Shown in pieces: positions 7,301 through 15,053 of a DNA stretch of 38,061 nucleotides. The first letter of the stretch is position 1; each line of letters starts with the position of its first letter. The stretch is from DATAVK01 sp036267755. Lineage in GTDB: Bacteria > Actinomycetota > Actinomycetes > JAFAQI01. The notes under the pieces were generated by a model. That model did not search any database, had not been told where the DNA came from, and worked only from the letters and a program-made list of their open reading frames with translations. The stretch covers positions 1 to 38,061 of the forward strand of contig DATAVK010000118.1 of NCBI GenBank assembly GCA_036267755.1, written 5' to 3'. The position numbers were made by a program, and so were the translations under genes.

Positions 7301-8620
7301 TCACGGTCGGCCGAGCGCGCGGTAGGTCCAGCCGGCGTCCCGCCAGCGGACCGGGTCGAGTGCGTTGCGACCGTCGACGATGTTGCGACGGGCGACGACC
7401 GTGCTGAGCACCGCCGGATCCAGCTCGCGGAACTCCCGCCACTCCGTGAGGTGCAGGACGATGTCCGCGTCGCGGGCGGCGTCGACCGCAGAGTCGGCGT
7501 AGGCCAGGTCCGGATAGTCGCGTCGCGCGTTGTCCGCCGCGACCGGGTCGTAGACGGTGACGATCCCGCCGGCCTTGCTGATCCGGGTGGCGACGTCCAA
7601 GGCGGGTGAGTCGCGGATGTCGTCGCTGTCGGGCTTGAAGGCGGCGCCGAGCACCGCGACCCGCTGGTGGACGAAGGTGTCGTCGAGCAGCTCGCGGGCC
7701 AGGTCGACCATCCGCGCCCGGCGTCGCAGGTTGATGGCATCGACCTCGCTGAGGAACGACAGGGCCTGGTCGACGCCCAGCTCGCCGGCCCGCGCCATGA
7801 ACGCCCTGATGTCCTTCGGCAGGCACCCGCCGCCGAATCCGAGGCCGGCGTTGAGAAAACGGCCGCCGATCCGGGTGTCGTGAGACAACGCCTGCGACAG
7901 CAGCGTGACGTCTGCGTGCGTCGCCTCGCACACCTCGGCCATCGCATTGATGAAGGAGATCTTGGTGGCCAGGAAGGCGTTCGCGGCCACCTTGACCAGC
8001 TGTGCGGTCGCAAGGTCGGTGATGACGACGGGCGAGCCGGTGGCGATGACGGGCGCGAACACCTCGCGCATCACTGACTCGCCGCGAGGCGACGTCACGC
8101 CGAACACCAGCCGGTCGGGTCGCAGGGTGTCGTCGACGGCGAAGCCCTCGCGTAGGAACTCGGGGTTCCACACCAGTTCCACGCCGTCTCCCGCCGGAGC
8201 GGTGGTGGTCAAGGTGGTGTGAATCCGTTCCGCCGTACCGACTGGCACCGTCGACTTGCCCACGACGGTGCAGGGCCGGGTCAGCAACGGGGCGAGCGAG
8301 GCGACCGCCGCCTCCACGTAGGACATGTCCGCGGCGTACTCGCCGTCCTTCTGCGGGGTGCCGACGCACAGGAAGTGGACGTCGGCGTCCGCGATGTCCG
8401 CGTAGTCCGTGGTGAACCGAAGCCGCCCGGTCTCGAGCGTCGGACGGAGCAGCTCGGCCAGGCCCGGCTCGAAGAACGGAACCTCACCGGCCGACAGGCG
8501 TGCGACCTTCGCTGGATCGGTGTCGAGACCGACGACGTCGTACCCCAACGAGGCCATGCAGATCGCATGCGTCGCGCCGAGATAGCTGGTGCCGATGACA
8601 GAAAGAGTGGGCAAGCTCAC
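7301..8620 (-). CDS. UDP-glucose/GDP-mannose 6-dehydrogenase family protein
   Basis: A 439-residue NAD-dependent dehydrogenase that would oxidise the C6 of a nucleotide sugar to a uronic acid, most likely UDP-glucose to UDP-glucuronate. The N-terminal Rossmann motif is VIGTSYLGATHA; the second glycine of the usual GxGYxG is serine here. The central helix carries LVKVAANAFLATKISFINA (K210, N214), and the catalytic cysteine is C266 in GFGGGCLPKD. NPEFLREG (152-159) is also typical. The GTG start has TAGTCT six bases upstream and no ribosome site, which suggests a leaderless transcript. It is divergent from the acyl-CoA dehydrogenase gene. GDP-mannose dehydrogenase is an alternative. Confidence 0.88.
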   Translation of the reverse strand: MSLPTLSVIGTSYLGATHAICMASLGYDVVGLDTDPAKVARLSAGEVPFFEPGLAELLRPTLETGRLRFTTDYADIADADVHFLCVGTPQKDGEYAADMSYVEAAVASLAPLLTRPCTVVGKSTVPVGTAERIHTTLTTTAPAGDGVELVWNPEFLREGFAVDDTLRPDRLVFGVTSPRGESVMREVFAPVIATGSPVVITDLATAQLVKVAANAFLATKISFINAMAEVCEATHADVTLLSQALSHDTRIGGRFLNAGLGFGGGCLPKDIRAFMARAGELGVDQALSFLSEVDAINLRRRARMVDLARELLDDTFVHQRVAVLGAAFKPDSDDIRDSPALDVATRISKAGGIVTVYDPVAADNARRDYPDLAYADSAVDAARDADIVLHLTEWREFRELDPAVLSTVVARRNIVDGRNALDPVRWRDAGWTYRALGRP

Positions 8621-8626
8621 GCCTGC

Positions 8627-8632
8627 AGACTA
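8627..8632 (-). promoter_or_regulatory. -10 box, leaderless promoter of nucleotide-sugar dehydrogenase
   Basis: TAGTCT on the minus strand is followed by 6 nt and then the GTG start at 8620, the spacing expected when transcription begins at the start codon. No convincing -35 box was found. Confidence 0.45.
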
Positions 8633-8665
8633 CGGATCCCGACGGAGTCGGCCCGCGTGACGGCC

Positions 8666-8671
8666 TAGCAT
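8666..8671 (+). promoter_or_regulatory. -10 box, leaderless promoter of acyl-CoA dehydrogenase
   Basis: TAGCAT is followed by 6 nt and the GTG start at 8678. No Shine-Dalgarno sequence is visible, which fits a leaderless mRNA. It is back to back with the box at 8627. Confidence 0.45.
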
Positions 8672-8677
8672 CGCAGC

Positions 8678-9847
8678 GTGAATCCTGGGTTCGACACGTT
8701 CGTGCTCCCCGAGGAGCACCAGCTGCTCCGCAAGGCGGTCCGGGCCCTCGCTGATGACAAGATCGCGCCGCGCGCCGCCGCGATCGATGAGTCGGCGGAG
8801 TTCCCGTGGGACGTCCACCAGGCGCTGGTCGACGCCGACCTGCATGCCGTCCACGTTCCGGAGGCGTACGGCGGGACCGGGGCCGATGCGATCGCCTCCG
8901 CGATTGTCATCGAGGAGATCGCTCGGGCCTGCGCGGCGTCGTCGCTGATTCCGGCGGTGAACAAGCTCGGCACGATGGGCCTGATCCTGGCCGGGAGCGA
9001 GGAGCTGAAGTCGAAGTACCTCGGCAAGCTGGCGCGCGGTGAGGGGATGTTCAGCTACTGCCTGTCGGAGCCGGAGGCCGGTAGCGACGCCGGGAACCTC
9101 AAGACCCGCGCGGTGCGGGACGGCGACAGCTACGTCCTCAACGGCACGAAGCGGTGGATCACCAACGCCGGGGTATCGGAGTTCTACACCGTGATGGCCG
9201 TGACCGACCCGGCGGCGGGGTCGAAAGGCATCTCGGCCTTCGTCGTCGAGAAGGCCGATGCGGGAGTGAGCTTCGGGGCACCGGAGAAGAAGCTGGGAAT
9301 CAAGGGCTCGCCGACCTGCGAGGTCTATTTCGACGAAGTCCGGATCCCCGCGGACCGCATGATCGGCGACGAGGGCACCGGGTTCAAGACCGCGCTGCGG
9401 ACGCTGGACCACACCCGGCTGACCATCGGCGCGCAGGCGCTGGGGATCGCGCAGGGCGCGGTCGACAACTGCCTCGGGTATGTCCAGGAACGCAAGCAGT
9501 TCGGGAAGCCGATCATGGACTTCCAGGGGGTCTCGTTCATGCTCGCCGACATGGCGATGAAGACGGAGGCGGCGCGCGCCCTGATCTACTCGGCCGCCGC
9601 CCTGTCCGAGCGGCTCGACCCGAACCTCACCTTCATGTCGGCGGCGGCGAAGTGCTTCGCGTCCGACGCGGCGATGGAGGTCACGACCGACGGCGTCCAG
9701 CTGCTCGGCGGCTACGGCTACACCAAGGACTACCCGCTCGAGCGGATGATGCGCGACGCCAAGATCACCCAGATCTACGAGGGCACCAACCAGATCCAGC
9801 GCCTGGTGATGGCGCGCGCGCTCCGCAAAGCCCACCCCCCGCGTTGA
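8678..9847 (+). CDS. Acyl-CoA dehydrogenase (FadE25-like)
   Basis: A 389-residue flavoprotein that introduces a trans-2 double bond into an acyl-CoA. The N-terminal helical domain is followed by the FAD/substrate loop YCLSEPEAGSDAGN and WITNAG, and the C-terminal domain carries RKQFGKPI and the catalytic base E368 in QIYEGTNQIQR. The position of the glutamate in the last helix matches short-chain and branched-chain dehydrogenases. It resembles the mycobacterial FadE25 group by motif spacing and by its core-genome setting, but the substrate cannot be set from sequence. The GTG start has no ribosome site and a TAGCAT box 6 nt upstream. The stop overlaps the TTG start of the ferrochelatase gene by 4 bp. 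Confidence 0.92.
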   Translation: MNPGFDTFVLPEEHQLLRKAVRALADDKIAPRAAAIDESAEFPWDVHQALVDADLHAVHVPEAYGGTGADAIASAIVIEEIARACAASSLIPAVNKLGTMGLILAGSEELKSKYLGKLARGEGMFSYCLSEPEAGSDAGNLKTRAVRDGDSYVLNGTKRWITNAGVSEFYTVMAVTDPAAGSKGISAFVVEKADAGVSFGAPEKKLGIKGSPTCEVYFDEVRIPADRMIGDEGTGFKTALRTLDHTRLTIGAQALGIAQGAVDNCLGYVQERKQFGKPIMDFQGVSFMLADMAMKTEAARALIYSAAALSERLDPNLTFMSAAAKCFASDAAMEVTTDGVQLLGGYGYTKDYPLERMMRDAKITQIYEGTNQIQRLVMARALRKAHPPR

Positions 9848-10914
9848 CGTACGACGCACTGTTGCTGCTGTCCTTCGGGGGACCCGAGGGGCCTGACGAC
9901 GTCATGCCGTTCCTGGAGAACGTCGTACGCGGCCGAGGCGTGCCGCGCGATCGGTTGCTCGGGGTGGCCGAGCACTACCAGCACTTCGGGGGCGCCTCAC
10001 CGATCAACGACCAGAACCGCGCCCTGCTCGCCGCGATCCGCGACGAGCTGTCTGCGCACGACCTGGACCTGCCGGTCTACTGGGGCAACCGGAACTGGCA
10101 TCCCTTCGTCGAGGACACCGTCGCGGCGATGGCGAAGGACGGGATAGGCCGCGCCCTGGTCTTCGTGACGTCGGCGTACTCGTCGTACTCCGGCTGTCGG
10201 CAGTACCAGGAGGATCTGGTCCGAGCGGCCGAGGCCGCGGGTGCCGACGCACCGGAGCTGCACAAGATCCGGCACTTCTTCGACCACCCGGGCTTCATCG
10301 ATCCGCAGGCGGACGCCGTCCGCGCCGCGGTGGCCGAGATCGACTCCTCGCGCCACGCGACGACTCGTTTGGTGTTCACGGCGCACTCGATCCCGACGTC
10401 GATGGCTCGGCAGGCTGGACCGGCCGCCTTGGTCGGCGAGCTCACCCCCGATCAGGGGTTGTACGTCGTCGAGCTGCGGGAGGCCTCGCGGCTGGTGGCC
10501 GAGGCGGGGGCACCGGAGATCGGGTGGGACCTGGTCTGGCAGAGCCGCAGCGGACCGCCGTCGGTGCCGTGGCTCGAGCCGGACGTCAACGATCACCTGA
10601 CGGCCCTGGCCGATGCGGGCGTCACCGACGTCGTCGTGGTGCCGGTGGGCTTCGTCAGTGACCACGTTGAGGTGCTCTGGGACCTCGACGTGGAAGCCCG
10701 GGAGACCGCGCGACGGCTCGGGCTGGGCTTCACCCGAACCCCGTCTCCCGGCCCCGATCCGCGGTTCGTCGCGATGGTCCGCGAGCTGGTGGCGGAGCGG
10801 CTCGACCCCACGGTCGCGAAGCGAGCGCTGTCGCCGGTCGGGCCGTCGCACGACACCTGCCCGCTCGGCTGCTGTCCGCCGCCCCGGCGCCCGGCGCCCG
10901 CGACGGCGTCCTGA
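9844..10914 (+). CDS. cpfC: Coproporphyrin III ferrochelatase CpfC (HemH)
   Basis: A 356-residue ferrochelatase. In actinobacteria this enzyme inserts Fe(II) into coproporphyrin III in the coproheme pathway, a family-level inference. The TTG start gives the classic N-terminus TYDALLLLSFGGPEGPDDV; in-frame sequence further upstream is only a shadow of the previous gene. Catalytic H181 is in FTAHSIP and E276 is in SDHVEVLWDLD. Cysteines C118 (YSGCRQYQ) and C339, C343 and C344 (DTCPLGCC) fit the [2Fe-2S] ligands known from actinobacterial ferrochelatases. TTG overlaps the dehydrogenase stop as TTGA, so translation is probably coupled. It converges with the TIGR03089 gene with no spacer. Confidence 0.93.
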   Translation: MTYDALLLLSFGGPEGPDDVMPFLENVVRGRGVPRDRLLGVAEHYQHFGGASPINDQNRALLAAIRDELSAHDLDLPVYWGNRNWHPFVEDTVAAMAKDGIGRALVFVTSAYSSYSGCRQYQEDLVRAAEAAGADAPELHKIRHFFDHPGFIDPQADAVRAAVAEIDSSRHATTRLVFTAHSIPTSMARQAGPAALVGELTPDQGLYVVELREASRLVAEAGAPEIGWDLVWQSRSGPPSVPWLEPDVNDHLTALADAGVTDVVVVPVGFVSDHVEVLWDLDVEARETARRLGLGFTRTPSPGPDPRFVAMVRELVAERLDPTVAKRALSPVGPSHDTCPLGCCPPPRRPAPATAS

Positions 10915-11598
10915 TCAGTCCAGCCGCGGCAGGCCAGGAACGTCGACGCCGACGGTGTGGGTCACCCGCTCGACGCGACACCGGTCGGCGAGCTGGACCG
11001 GGTCGGCGTTGCTCACCTCGACGATCGACCCCTCGACGGACAGCGGGCCGATCAGGCCACCACCGAGGCCGTCGGCGTCGTCCAGCGGTACGACGGTGAG
11101 GACCCGGGCGCCGGGTGGCAGGTCGAGGGACGTGAACGCCTCGACGACGTCCGCTCCGCTGGCGTCGAGGGCGACGAACCCATCGGGCTGGCTCGCGACC
11201 AGGCGCGAGAAGTCGGCCCCCATCGGCGCTAGCGATAGCGTCACGACCTCGCCCCCCGCTAGCCTGCTGCGCACTGTCTCGGTGCGTGCCTCGTCGGTGA
11301 ACGCTGCAGCGCAACCGGCGTCGACGTCCCAGGCGACGACGGCTCCGGCGGACCAGCAGGCCAGCACCACGACGGCGGTCTGCCAGTGCAGCGGCAGCAC
11401 CACGCCGACCGTGTCACCAGGCTCCACCCCGAGCTCGTCGACGAGGAAGTTCGCGGTCTTCGCCACCCAGTTGGCGGTGGTCGCGACGGACAGCTCGATC
11501 CGTTCGCCGGAGCGGTCGTCGTACGCCGTCAACAGCGGCCGGGCGCCGTCACGTCGCAGCGCGTCGGCCAGCAGGTCGGCGGGAGTGGGCACGTCCAC
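10915..11598 (-). CDS. TIGR03089 family protein (adenylation-domain fragment)
   Basis: A 227-residue protein that resembles only the N-terminal part of acyl-CoA ligase/AMP-binding enzymes: RPLLTAYDDRSGERIELS, then TANWVAKTANFLVDELGV and VGVVLPLHWQTAVVVLACWSAGAVV, like the A1-A2 region. The phosphate-binding loop (S-S/T-G-x-T-G-x-P-K), the YGxTE motif and the C-terminal lysine domain are all absent. This matches TIGR03089, an actinobacterial family of uncharacterised truncated homologues, so it is not a recent pseudogene. A non-catalytic or regulatory role is possible. The GTG start is near-equivalent to another GTG two codons downstream. It ends one base after the ferrochelatase stop on the opposite strand. 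Confidence 0.82.
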   Translation of the reverse strand: MDVPTPADLLADALRRDGARPLLTAYDDRSGERIELSVATTANWVAKTANFLVDELGVEPGDTVGVVLPLHWQTAVVVLACWSAGAVVAWDVDAGCAAAFTDEARTETVRSRLAGGEVVTLSLAPMGADFSRLVASQPDGFVALDASGADVVEAFTSLDLPPGARVLTVVPLDDADGLGGGLIGPLSVEGSIVEVSNADPVQLADRCRVERVTHTVGVDVPGLPRLD

Positions 11599-11748
11599 AG
11601 GGTTACCACGCAGCTGCTGACCGACCGCTGACCCGCGATTCAGATCTTTACGCCGCCACGTGTGGTGACACGCTGCGGAGCCAGTGGTCGCGGGCTAGGC
11701 TCAGACGCGTCAGGCAAGGCGTTTCGTGAGACGGGGAGGGAGCCGCTC

Positions 11749-12876
11749 GTGGCCCCCCGAGTGCTGGTCGATGCGACAGCCGTCCCCGCCGACCGCGGGG
11801 GCGTCGGTCGTTATGTCGACGGTCTGCTCGGAGCTCTCGACGAGCTCGACGCCGACCTCGCGGTGGTCTGCCAGCGGGCCGACGCCGAGCGCTACTCCCG
11901 GGTGGCGCCGCACGCCGAGGTGATCCCCGGGCCGGCCGCCATCGCGCACCGCCCGGCGCGGCTCGCCTGGGAGCAGACCGGCCTGCCGCTGATCGCCCAG
12001 CAGGTCGCTGCGGAGGTCGTCCACTCGCCGCACTTCACGATGCCGCTGCGGGTCGGCCGGCCGGTGGTCGTGACGATCCACGACGCGACGTTCTTCACCT
12101 CGCCCGACGCGCACACCGCGGTGAAGGGCACCTTCTATCGCTCGGCGACCCGGACCGCGCTGCGGCGCGCCACCCGGGTCATCGTGCCGAGCAAGGCGAC
12201 CCGGGACGAGCTGATCCGGGTGCTCGACGCCGACCCGACGACCATCGACGTGGCTTACCACGGCGTCGACACGCGGCTGTTCCACCCGCCGGCCGACACC
12301 GACAAGGCTCGAGTGGCAGCTCGCCTCGGCGTCCGCGGCTCGTACGTCGCCTTCCTCGGCGTGCTTGAGCCACGCAAGAACGTCCCGTCGTTGATCCGCG
12401 GCTGGGTGCAGGCGGTGAGCTGGCGGGACGACCCGCCGGCGCTGGTGTTGGCGGGTGGCAGCGGCTGGGACGAGGAGGTCGACGCCGCGATCGCCGAGGT
12501 GCCAAGCCACCTGCGCGTGATGCGGCCCGGGTACCTCCGCTATGCGGACCTGCCCGGATATCTCGGCGGGGCGACCGTCGTGACGTTCCCGAGCCACGGC
12601 GAGGGTTTCGGCCTGCCGGTCCTCGAGGCGATGGCATGTGGGGCGCCGGTGCTCACCACGCACCGGCTGTCGCTGCCCGAGGTCGGCGGCGACGCCGTGG
12701 CCTACACCGAGCCCGACGTCGCCTCGATCGGGGACGCGCTGTCCGCGCTGCTCGACGACCCGGCCCGGCGGCAGACCCTGGCCGACGCTGCGGTCGCCCG
12801 CTCCCACGAGTTCACGTGGGAAGCGAGCGCCCAAGCCCATCTGGCGTCCTACGCCCGAGCCGCCGCCGAGGGCTGA
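11749..12876 (+). CDS. GT4-family glycosyltransferase
   Basis: A 375-residue GT-B retaining glycosyltransferase. The N-terminal Rossmann domain begins PRVLVDATAVPADRGGVGR, the middle has VVVTIHDATFF, and the donor domain has FLGVLEPRKNV, PGYLRYADLPGYLGGA and the EX7E motif (E285-E293 in GEGFGLPVLEAM), which binds the nucleotide-sugar donor. No signal or membrane helix is seen. The GTG at 11749 is chosen because GGGGAGGG lies about 9 nt upstream; the frame is open for 29 more codons that do not look like the family. The next gene, a GDP-mannose-type pyrophosphorylase, begins 6 bp downstream, which makes a mannosyltransferase role plausible; the acceptor is unknown. Confidence 0.88.
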   Translation: MAPRVLVDATAVPADRGGVGRYVDGLLGALDELDADLAVVCQRADAERYSRVAPHAEVIPGPAAIAHRPARLAWEQTGLPLIAQQVAAEVVHSPHFTMPLRVGRPVVVTIHDATFFTSPDAHTAVKGTFYRSATRTALRRATRVIVPSKATRDELIRVLDADPTTIDVAYHGVDTRLFHPPADTDKARVAARLGVRGSYVAFLGVLEPRKNVPSLIRGWVQAVSWRDDPPALVLAGGSGWDEEVDAAIAEVPSHLRVMRPGYLRYADLPGYLGGATVVTFPSHGEGFGLPVLEAMACGAPVLTTHRLSLPEVGGDAVAYTEPDVASIGDALSALLDDPARRQTLADAAVARSHEFTWEASAQAHLASYARAAAEG

Positions 12877-12882
12877 CCGCTC

Positions 12883-13959
12883 GTGTCCCTCGAAGCTGTC
12901 GTCCTGGTGGGCGGCAAGGGCACCCGGCTGCGGCCGCTCACCATCGACACGCCCAAACCGATGCTGCCGCTCGCCGGCGTGCCGTTTCTCACCCACCAGC
13001 TCGCCCGGGCTCGAGCCGCCGGAGTCGAGCACGTCGTGCTCGCGACGTCGTACCGGCCCGAGGTGTTCGAGGCGCACTTCGGTGACGGCGCCGACCTCGG
13101 CCTCAGGCTGGAGTACGTGACCGAGGTCGAGCCGCTGGGCACCGGGGGCGGGATCCGCAACGTCGCAGGACGGTTGGAATCCGACCCGGACGACCCGGTG
13201 CTCATCCTCAACGGCGACATCCTGTCCGGTCACGACATCGCCGCCCAGCTCGAGCTGCACCGATCGAGCGGCGCCGCGGTGACGTTGCACCTCGTCGAGG
13301 TCGCGGATCCGCGCGCGTTCGGCTGCGTGCCGACTGACGCCGCCGGTCGGGTCGCGGCCTTCCTGGAGAAGATGCCGGATCCCGTCACCACTCAGGTGAA
13401 CGCCGGCTGCTATGTCTTCGCTCGCCGGGTCATCGACGCGATTCCCACCGGTCGGCCGGTGTCGGTGGAGCGCGATACCTTCCCCGGCCTGCTGGCTGCC
13501 GGCGAGGTTGTGACCGGCTACCTCGACTCGTCGTACTGGCTGGACGTCGGGACGCCGGCTGCCTTCGTGCAGGGCAGCGCCGACGTCGTCCGCGGCCTGC
13601 TCGCCTCACCCGCACTGCCGGGTACGACGGGGGAGTCGCTCGTTCTCGGCGGCGCCGCCGTGGATCCCAGCGCGGTGCTGTCGGGCGGCACCGTGGTCGG
13701 TCCGGGAGCCCGGATCGAGGCCGAGGCGCAGGTGCAGGGGTCGATCATCGCGGCGGGAGCCGTGGTCGGGCCCGGGACGACGATCGTCGACTCGATCGTC
13801 GCGCCCCACGCGTCCATCGGCGGCAGGTGCTCCCTGCGCCAGGTGGTGGTGGCCGACCGGGCTCGGCTCGGCGAGCGGGTCGAGCTGACTGCCGGCGCCC
13901 GGGTATGGCCGGACATCGAGCTGCCCGACGTCGCCATCCGATTCTCCTCGGACGCATGA
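12883..13959 (+). CDS. Mannose-1-phosphate guanylyltransferase-like nucleotidyltransferase
   Basis: A 358-residue sugar-1-phosphate nucleotidyltransferase. The N-terminal pyrophosphorylase domain has VLVGGKGTRLRPLT (8-20), TPKPMLP with K25, EPLGTGGG (83-90) and ILNGD with D112 as metal ligand. The C-terminal ~110 residues are hexapeptide-like repeats of a left-handed beta helix (VDPSAVLSGGTVVGPGARI and following). This layout is that of actinobacterial GDP-mannose pyrophosphorylase (Rv3264c type), making GDP-mannose from mannose-1-P and GTP; glucose-1-P uridylyl- or thymidylyltransferase is the alternative. The phosphomannomutase and isomerase 14-16 kb away would supply its substrate. It is 6 bp after a glycosyltransferase and overlaps the next gene by ATGA. 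Confidence 0.87.
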   Translation: MSLEAVVLVGGKGTRLRPLTIDTPKPMLPLAGVPFLTHQLARARAAGVEHVVLATSYRPEVFEAHFGDGADLGLRLEYVTEVEPLGTGGGIRNVAGRLESDPDDPVLILNGDILSGHDIAAQLELHRSSGAAVTLHLVEVADPRAFGCVPTDAAGRVAAFLEKMPDPVTTQVNAGCYVFARRVIDAIPTGRPVSVERDTFPGLLAAGEVVTGYLDSSYWLDVGTPAAFVQGSADVVRGLLASPALPGTTGESLVLGGAAVDPSAVLSGGTVVGPGARIEAEAQVQGSIIAAGAVVGPGTTIVDSIVAPHASIGGRCSLRQVVVADRARLGERVELTAGARVWPDIELPDVAIRFSSDA

Positions 13960-14921
13960 ACGCGCCCGCCTGCCCGGCCCCCGGGTCGGCTGCCGACGCG
14001 AGCTCGGCTCCCGACGCCGAGACGACGTGGGTACCGCCGTACCCGGTATCGCTCGGATTGCTGCTCGCGCCGTTCCAGCGCGGCACCGGCGACCCGACGC
14101 AGCGCATGCTGGCCGACGGCACCGCCTGGCGGACCGCCCGCACGCCGCTCGGACCGGCGACGCTGCGGCTGAGTGTGGCGCCGGCCGCCGGCGAGGTTCG
14201 TGCCCAGGCATGGGGCCCCGGCGCGGGCTGGGTCGTGGACCGAGTGCCCGCGCTGCTGGGAGCCGGTGATGATGTGTCGGGGTTCGAGCCACGGCATCCG
14301 GTCATCGCGTCGACCTGGCGGCGACTGCCGCACCTTCGGCTGCCCAGCCTCGGGCTCGTCGTCGAGGTGCTGGTCCCGGCGATCCTCGAGCAGCGGGTGA
14401 CCGGGATCGAGGCGCGACGATCGTGGCGTGAGCTGTTGCGACGGTTCGGCGAGCCCGCCCCGGGCCCAACCCCGGTGCCGATGCGCGTCGTCCCGTCGGC
14501 CGAGGTATGGCGGCGGATCCCGTCGTGGGAGTGGCATCGGGCAGGCGTCGACCCCGGCCGTGCCCGGGCAGCAATCGCGGCGGCCGGAGCCGCGTACCGG
14601 CTCGAGGAGTCGTTGACGCTGCCACGAGCCGACCGGTTGCGTCGGTTGCGCGCCGTACCCGGGATCGGGGTCTGGACCGCCGCCGAGACCGCCCAACGGG
14701 CGTGGGGTGATCCCGACGAGCCGTCGGTCGGCGACTTCCACGTCCCGGCACTCGTCGGGTGGGCGCTCGTCGGCCGGCCGGTGGACGACGCCGGGATGCT
14801 CGAGCTGCTCGCGGTCTACCCCGGGCACCGGCATCGAGCGGCCCGGCTGGTCGAGCTGTCCGGCGTGGGCAAGCCCAGCTTCGGTCCCCGCTCTCCGGTC
14901 GGCGACATCCGCGCTATCTAG
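13956..14921 (+). CDS. AlkA-type DNA-3-methyladenine glycosylase
   Basis: A 321-residue base-excision repair protein of the HhH-GPD superfamily. A divergent N-terminal domain with HPVIASTWRRLPHLRLP is followed by ILEQRVTGIEARRSWRELL (the AlkA-like LxxQQVS helix), then the helix-hairpin-helix LRAVPGIGVWTAAETAQ (about 230-247) and the catalytic Asp D260 in SVGDFHVP. It would remove alkylated purines from DNA. The ATG overlaps the preceding stop as ATGA; a longer open frame upstream only shadows the nucleotidyltransferase gene. It is an unusual operon partner for sugar-nucleotide genes, although a glycosylase near fbiB occurs in other actinobacteria as far as I recall. The substrate range is not evident. 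Confidence 0.87.
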   Translation: MNAPACPAPGSAADASSAPDAETTWVPPYPVSLGLLLAPFQRGTGDPTQRMLADGTAWRTARTPLGPATLRLSVAPAAGEVRAQAWGPGAGWVVDRVPALLGAGDDVSGFEPRHPVIASTWRRLPHLRLPSLGLVVEVLVPAILEQRVTGIEARRSWRELLRRFGEPAPGPTPVPMRVVPSAEVWRRIPSWEWHRAGVDPGRARAAIAAAGAAYRLEESLTLPRADRLRRLRAVPGIGVWTAAETAQRAWGDPDEPSVGDFHVPALVGWALVGRPVDDAGMLELLAVYPGHRHRAARLVELSGVGKPSFGPRSPVGDIRAI

Positions 14922-14942
14922 GGCTCCGCACCAATGGCCCAT
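14921..14942 (-). repeat. ATGGSCCAT short repeat, copy 2
   Basis: On the minus strand, ATGGGCCAT (14942-14934) is followed by TGGTGCGGAG, matching the layout of the other copies (9-mer, two variable bases, GTGCG). It begins directly after the glycosylase stop codon. Confidence 0.5.
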
Positions 14943-14953
14943 TGCTGTGGTCA

Positions 14954-14984
14954 GGGCACCACCCATGGCCCATCGGTGCTGCCC
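14954..14984 (+). repeat. ATGGSCCAT short repeat, copy 3, in the loop of an inverted repeat
   Basis: ATGGCCCAT (14965-14973) lies in the 11-nt loop between GGGCACCACC (14954-14963) and GGTGCTGCCC (14975-14984), which pair with one C-C mismatch. The 9-mer is followed by CGGTGC on the plus strand. The hairpin could act as a terminator for the upstream operon, but there is no T-tract. Confidence 0.5.
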
Positions 14985-14995
14985 CACGCGCACTG

Positions 14996-15015
14996 ATGGG
15001 CCATACGTGCGAATC
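14996..15015 (+). repeat. ATGGSCCAT short repeat, copy 4
   Basis: ATGGGCCAT (14996-15004) followed by ACGTGCGAATC. It closely matches copy 1 at 7237, nearly 8 kb away. It lies 38 bp before the DUF4349 start. Confidence 0.6.
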
Positions 15016-15053
15016 CGGGTGAACCGATTGGGGAGTCGCCGCGTCCAACCCGC

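Noticed and set aside
8630..9859. 409-residue minus-strand frame under the acyl-CoA dehydrogenase gene
   Set aside because: His/Arg/Asp/Gly-rich shadow frame without motifs; the plus strand encodes a complete dehydrogenase.
10905..10940. CCGCG/CGCGG pairing at the ferrochelatase/TIGR03089 junction as a terminator
   Set aside because: Five base pairs with a long, mismatched loop in a GC-rich context; expected by chance.
11710..13290. 526-residue minus-strand frame antisense to the glycosyltransferase and nucleotidyltransferase genes
   Set aside because: It has no recognisable domain and a composition typical of the reverse complement of a GC-rich gene; both plus-strand genes under it have full catalytic motifs.
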